This document shows positions 60,872 to 64,000 of a stretch of DNA of 64,000 bases, piece after piece. This DNA is from Rhizobium bangladeshense. Its GTDB lineage: Bacteria; Pseudomonadota; Alphaproteobacteria; Rhizobiales; Rhizobiaceae. The DNA is taken from positions 62,001 through 126,000 of the forward strand of contig NZ_LYPL01000002.1 in assembly GCF_001662075.1 (NCBI RefSeq), given 5' to 3'. The stretch's first letter is position 1, and the number at the start of each line of letters is the position of its first letter. Position numbers and translations under genes: made by a program. The notes below the pieces were generated by a model, which saw nothing but the letters and a program-made list of their open reading frames with translations, was not told the origin of the DNA and made no database searches.

Positions 60872-60958
60872 CTTCCGTCATGCTCGGGCTTGTCCCGAGC
60901 ATCTGCTGCCGGTCGATGCGTAGCAGATCCTCGGCACAAGGCCGAGGATGACGAGAGG
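60872..60958. repeat. Palindromic mosaic repeat variant, copy 16, inside the phage block
   Basis: Two hairpins: TGCTCGGGCTTGTCCCGAGCA on the left and ATCCTCGGCACAAGGCCGAGGAT on the right, framed by CCGTCA and TGACG, with a TCTGCTGCCGG/GTAGCAGA centre. Same architecture as copies 1-15 with different arm sequences. It lies between two phage genes. Confidence 0.8.
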
Positions 60959-61013
60959 AGATGTTTCCCACGCCCATTCCTCATCTCCCCGCCATCAATA
61001 GCGAGACCAGCAA

Positions 61014-61574
61014 ATGCCCGACAACACCGGAATCTATGCCTCCTTCAGCCTCGAACCGGTCGAACAGACCTTTCTGACCGAGAAGGAAGGCCGGCCGATC
61101 TTTGCCGACAAGGAATTCGTCCGCATCTTCATCGCAGGCGACAAGCACACCGAGGTGTACCGCGAGGTGACCGACAACGACAAAATCCGCTTCGCCGACG
61201 CCTATAAGCGCTTCAAGGACGGCGCTGCCGCCCGCGAGCAACTGACTGGCACGCCGCTTTCGCAATGGCCCTATCTCAAACCCAGCCAGATCAAGGAGCT
61301 GGAGGCGGTCAACATCTATACCGTCGAGCAGCTGGCAGCGCTTTCCGACACCGCCAAGCAGAAGATCGGCATGGGCGCCAACGAACTGACCGCCGCCGCC
61401 CGCGCCTATCTGGCGACCGCCGAAAACTCCAGCGCGGCTTCTGCCTTTGCAGCCGAAAACGAGCGGCTGAAGGGCGAGGTCAGCCGCCTGCAGGAGCAGA
61501 TGAAGGAAATGGCTGTGCGCTTTGAGGCGCTCGACAGCGAAAGCGGCGGCAAGTCCCTCGGTCGCGCCGCCTGA
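61014..61574 (+). CDS. Phage structural/assembly protein with coiled coil
   Basis: 186 residues. The N-half (LEPVEQTFLTEKEGRPIFAD, VTDNDKIRFADAYKRFKDGA) leads to a helix-hairpin-like segment (LEAVNIYTVEQLAALSDTAK, QKIGMGANELTAAARAYLA). The end has a coiled coil, FAAENERLKGEVSRLQEQMK. No family function can be named. It is placed between the decoration-like gene and the tail adaptor gene, so a head-tail joining or assembly role is likely. Confidence 0.75.
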   Translation: MPDNTGIYASFSLEPVEQTFLTEKEGRPIFADKEFVRIFIAGDKHTEVYREVTDNDKIRFADAYKRFKDGAAAREQLTGTPLSQWPYLKPSQIKELEAVNIYTVEQLAALSDTAKQKIGMGANELTAAARAYLATAENSSAASAFAAENERLKGEVSRLQEQMKEMAVRFEALDSESGGKSLGRAA

Positions 61575-61609
61575 ACCAGCATTCGCAACCTCAACCGGAG
61601 ATCCCCCGC

Positions 61610-62314
61610 ATGTCGCTCCTGACCATCATTCAGAACGTCTGCGCGGAGATCGACCTCGATCCGCCGACGGCCGTCATGTCCTCGGCGGATCCGCAGATCA
61701 TGCAGCTGCGCATTCTCTCCACCCGCGCCGGCCGCGACCTGATGCGGGCCCATGACTGGTCAGCGCTGATGGTGCGCCGGCAATTTCAGGCGACCGGCGC
61801 CAATCCGGAGCCGGACGAGCCGCCCGGCGACTGGGACCGCTTCGCCGCCAATGCCAGGATCTGGAACGTCTCGCGTCTCTGGGCGCTCAATGGCCCGGTC
61901 GAGCCGCAGACATGGCAGCGCCACACGATCCTCAATGCCAACCCGGTGCCGCAGATCTGGCGCATGGCGGCAGGCAGGCTCGACATCTACCCGAATGTTG
62001 CGGGCGAGACGATCGAATATGGCTATGTCTCCGGCTTCTGGGTGGCGGTGAATGGCGGCCCGACCGCTGCCGGCAACTGGGCGAACGACACGGATACGGC
62101 GCGTTTTCCCGAAGAGCTTCTCGAACTCTCGCTGATCTGGCGCTGGAAGCGGGCCAAGGGCCTCGACTACGGCGAGGAACTCGCCAGTTTCGAACGAACC
62201 AAGGAAGCCGCCATCGGCGCCGACCGCGCCGCAGCGCCTTTCGACCTGTCGCTGCCGGCGAGGGGCGAGGCGCTTGAGAATTATTGGCCCGGTACGATCA
62301 CGGTGACACCATGA
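61610..62314 (+). CDS. Phage head-tail adaptor (P22 gp4-like tail accessory)
   Basis: 234 residues: SLLTIIQNVCAEIDLDPPTA, DPQIMQLRILSTRAGRDLMR, DWSALMVRRQFQATGANPEP and later PEELLELSLIWRWKRAKGLD. This is the pattern of the tail accessory factors of short-tailed phages, which bind the portal underside. Position after the coat genes and before the long tail protein gene supports it. The stop overlaps the next start by four bases (ATGA). Confidence 0.75.
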   Translation: MSLLTIIQNVCAEIDLDPPTAVMSSADPQIMQLRILSTRAGRDLMRAHDWSALMVRRQFQATGANPEPDEPPGDWDRFAANARIWNVSRLWALNGPVEPQTWQRHTILNANPVPQIWRMAAGRLDIYPNVAGETIEYGYVSGFWVAVNGGPTAAGNWANDTDTARFPEELLELSLIWRWKRAKGLDYGEELASFERTKEAAIGADRAAAPFDLSLPARGEALENYWPGTITVTP

Positions 62315-64000
62315 CCCGCAGACCTGTCCCCCCGAACGGGCGCACCCGCCGCATTTCGCCCGGCAAAGACTGGATCGCGCCGATCGGCGGCTGGCGAACC
62401 GATGTCGAGATGGCTGACATGCCCGAAGATGCGGCCTTCCAGCTCGACAACTTCTTTCCCGAGGCCAACCGCGTGCGCGCCCGCTACGGTTTTCTCGCCT
62501 TTGCCACCGGTCTTAACGCCGACGTGCAGACGGTCATTCCCTATTCCGGCGCGACCAACAGGCTGTTTGCCGCCGCCGGCGACAAGATCTTCGACGTTAC
62601 GGTGGGCGGCGCTGCCGGCGCGCCTGTCGTCTCGGGGCTCGCCAGCGCCCATTGGTCGGTGCAGCAATATACCAATCCGGCCGGCCAGGAGTTCCTGCGC
62701 CTCGTCAACGGCCTCGACACGCCGCTGATCTTCAACGGCACCTCCTGGACGAATAATTTCCTGGTGGGCACGGCGGCACTCGCCACCCAGAACGTCGCCG
62801 TGCGCAACACCGCCTATACGCTGAGCTTCTTCGGCACTGGCACGGTCACGCTTTCTGGCGCCTTCTCAGGCAGCTTGAACGGGACGGGCGCCGGCAACCG
62901 GGTGTCGCTCTCCTTCACGCCTGCCGCCGGCACGCTTGTCGTCACCGTGACGGGTTCGGTCACCAATGCGCAGCTGGAAAAGGGCTCGGCCGCCACGCCT
63001 TATGTCGCCTCGACGATGATCACGGGCATAGCGGATGCCTCGCTGTTTGCCGCCGTCACCGCCTATCGCTCGCGCCTGTGGTTCATCGAGAAGAATTCGA
63101 CCAATGTCTGGTACCTCGCGACCGACGCCGTTAGCGGCGCGGCTACCATTCTGCCGGTCGGCGGCAACATGAAATATGGCGGCACTCTGGTGGCGATCAA
63201 TGTCTGGACGATCCCGGTTGCGACAGGCTTGCAGCAATGCCTGGTGCTGGTCTCCTCGGAGGGCGAGGTGATCGTCTTCCAGGGATCCGATCCTTCAAGT
63301 GCTTCGAACTGGGGCCTGATCGGCACCTTCAAGCTCGGCCGGCCGCTCGGCAGCGACCGCTGCCTGCTGTCGGTCGGCGCCGATCTGGCGATCATGACGA
63401 CCGATGGCATCGTGCCGATCACCAAGGCGGTGCAGCTCGATCGCGGCGCCACCAGCCTCGGAGCGATTACCGCAAGAATCGGCCCGACATGGCGCGAGAC
63501 GGTGGCGGCGGCCGGCACGACGTCTGAGGAGTGGCAGCTTTCGAGCTTTCCGGCGCGGCAGATGGCGATCGTCAACCTGCCGTCCTCCTTCGGCCCCTAT
63601 CAATATGTCATGAACACCGAAACCGGCGCCTGGTGCCGCTTCGTCGGCATGCCGGCCTCCTGCTGGGCGACATGGCAGGACCGGCTGTTCTTCGGCGCGG
63701 CCGACGGCACGCTTTACGAGGCGGAGGTCGGCGCGAACGACAATGGCGCGGCGATCGACGCGCTGATGGTCGGCGCCTGGAGCCGCTTCGGCGACGGGCT
63801 TTCGACCAAGCTCTCGAAGCTGATCGGGGTGACAGCGCAGATCGGCGTTTCGACGCTGATGTATGGCGGCATTTCGGTCGACTACCAGACCAAGGTGCCG
63901 ACCGCGCTGCTGTCGTCGGTCGAGAATAATGCGGCGGCGAAATGGGGAACGGCGGTCTGGGGTGTCGCGAAATTCCCCGGCATTTCGCTGGTGCGCAAAT
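62311..64000 (+). CDS. Phage tail/DNA-stabilisation protein with head-spike-fibre-like insert, 3' end outside window
   Basis: Open from ATG 62311 to the window end (at least 563 residues). N-part PGKDWIAPIGGWRTDVEMAD, AFQLDNFFPEANRVRARYGF and TPLIFNGTSWTNNFLVGTAA are typical of large rhizobial phage tail proteins in the place of the P22 gp10 packaged-DNA stabilisation protein. Residues about 170-235 (YTLSFFGTGTVTLSGAFSGS, NRVSLSFTPAAGTLVVTVTG, then TNAQLEKGSAATPYV) form a separate beta module known as phage head spike fibre domain. The rest is beta-propeller-like (YQYVMNTETGAWCRFVGMPA). It overlaps the previous gene by four bases. Confidence 0.82.
   Translation, partial: MTRRPVPPNGRTRRISPGKDWIAPIGGWRTDVEMADMPEDAAFQLDNFFPEANRVRARYGFLAFATGLNADVQTVIPYSGATNRLFAAAGDKIFDVTVGGAAGAPVVSGLASAHWSVQQYTNPAGQEFLRLVNGLDTPLIFNGTSWTNNFLVGTAALATQNVAVRNTAYTLSFFGTGTVTLSGAFSGSLNGTGAGNRVSLSFTPAAGTLVVTVTGSVTNAQLEKGSAATPYVASTMITGIADASLFAAVTAYRSRLWFIEKNSTNVWYLATDAVSGAATILPVGGNMKYGGTLVAINVWTIPVATGLQQCLVLVSSEGEVIVFQGSDPSSASNWGLIGTFKLGRPLGSDRCLLSVGADLAIMTTDGIVPITKAVQLDRGATSLGAITARIGPTWRETVAAAGTTSEEWQLSSFPARQMAIVNLPSSFGPYQYVMNTETGAWCRFVGMPASCWATWQDRLFFGAADGTLYEAEVGANDNGAAIDALMVGAWSRFGDGLSTKLSKLIGVTAQIGVSTLMYGGISVDYQTKVPTALLSSVENNAAAKWGTAVWGVAKFPGISLVRK

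Noticed and set aside
53219..64000. Idea that the phage block is a complete prophage or a gene transfer agent
   Set aside because: Only packaging, head and tail genes are inside the window; integrase, repressor, lysis and right border cannot be seen, so neither can be claimed.

Overview
The window looks like chromosome or large-replicon DNA of an alphaproteobacterium of the Rhizobiaceae (Rhizobium/Agrobacterium side). The grounds are high-GC coding sequence, a DUF982 protein, many LysR, AraC, LacI and ArsR regulators paired with small enzymes, rhizobial-style intergenic palindromes, and a four-hairpin RNA locus carrying CCTCCTCCC loops like the alphaproteobacterial cuckoo/CcsR RNAs. No tRNA, rRNA, CRISPR array or intact insertion sequence was seen. 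Family names come from reading the translations; no database was searched.

Layout. 1-5.4 kb: the 5' part of a TRAP solute-binding gene, an orphan Liv-type binding protein, a membrane HAMP-PAS adenylate/guanylate cyclase and a GNAT acetyltransferase. 5.6-7.9 kb: an MFS transporter and its AraC-type regulator. 7.9-14.5 kb: a CUT1 sugar ABC operon (lacI, binding protein, two permeases, glycoside hydrolase, with the ATPase before the hydrolase), headed by two identical palindromic operators. 14.5-36 kb: small regulator-enzyme units (LysE exporter, DUF982, an ECF sigma factor with a SnoaL-like tail, tautomerase, thioredoxin-reductase-like flavoprotein with TetR, CHRD protein, PQQ-type sugar dehydrogenase, a frameshifted TPR cyclase, an AraC/hydrolase/SnoaL group, cytochrome c, PHB-depolymerase-type esterase, the hairpin RNA locus, an imine-reductase-like enzyme with LysR, and a GlxA-type regulator divergent from a methyltransferase).

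36-53 kb is full of a palindromic mosaic repeat (16 whole or partial copies including one inside the phage block), mixed with small stress or detoxification genes (GFA, VOC, GST, SDR, two ArsR-SRPBCC modules, cupin, monooxygenase, YidB, hydrolases) and with decayed gene ends (GST, SDR, DUF1963). None of these mosaic repeats was seen in the first 36 kb.

53.2-64 kb is a phage head-and-tail morphogenesis block on the + strand: spike-base-like protein, small and large terminase, portal, zinc-binding-type protein, scaffold-like protein, major capsid, decoration-like protein, a coiled-coil protein, a tail-adaptor-like protein and a long tail/stabilisation protein cut by the window end. The order resembles P22-like short-tailed phages. 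No integrase, repressor or lysis gene is visible inside the window. The block starts straight after a near-perfect 250-bp direct duplication.
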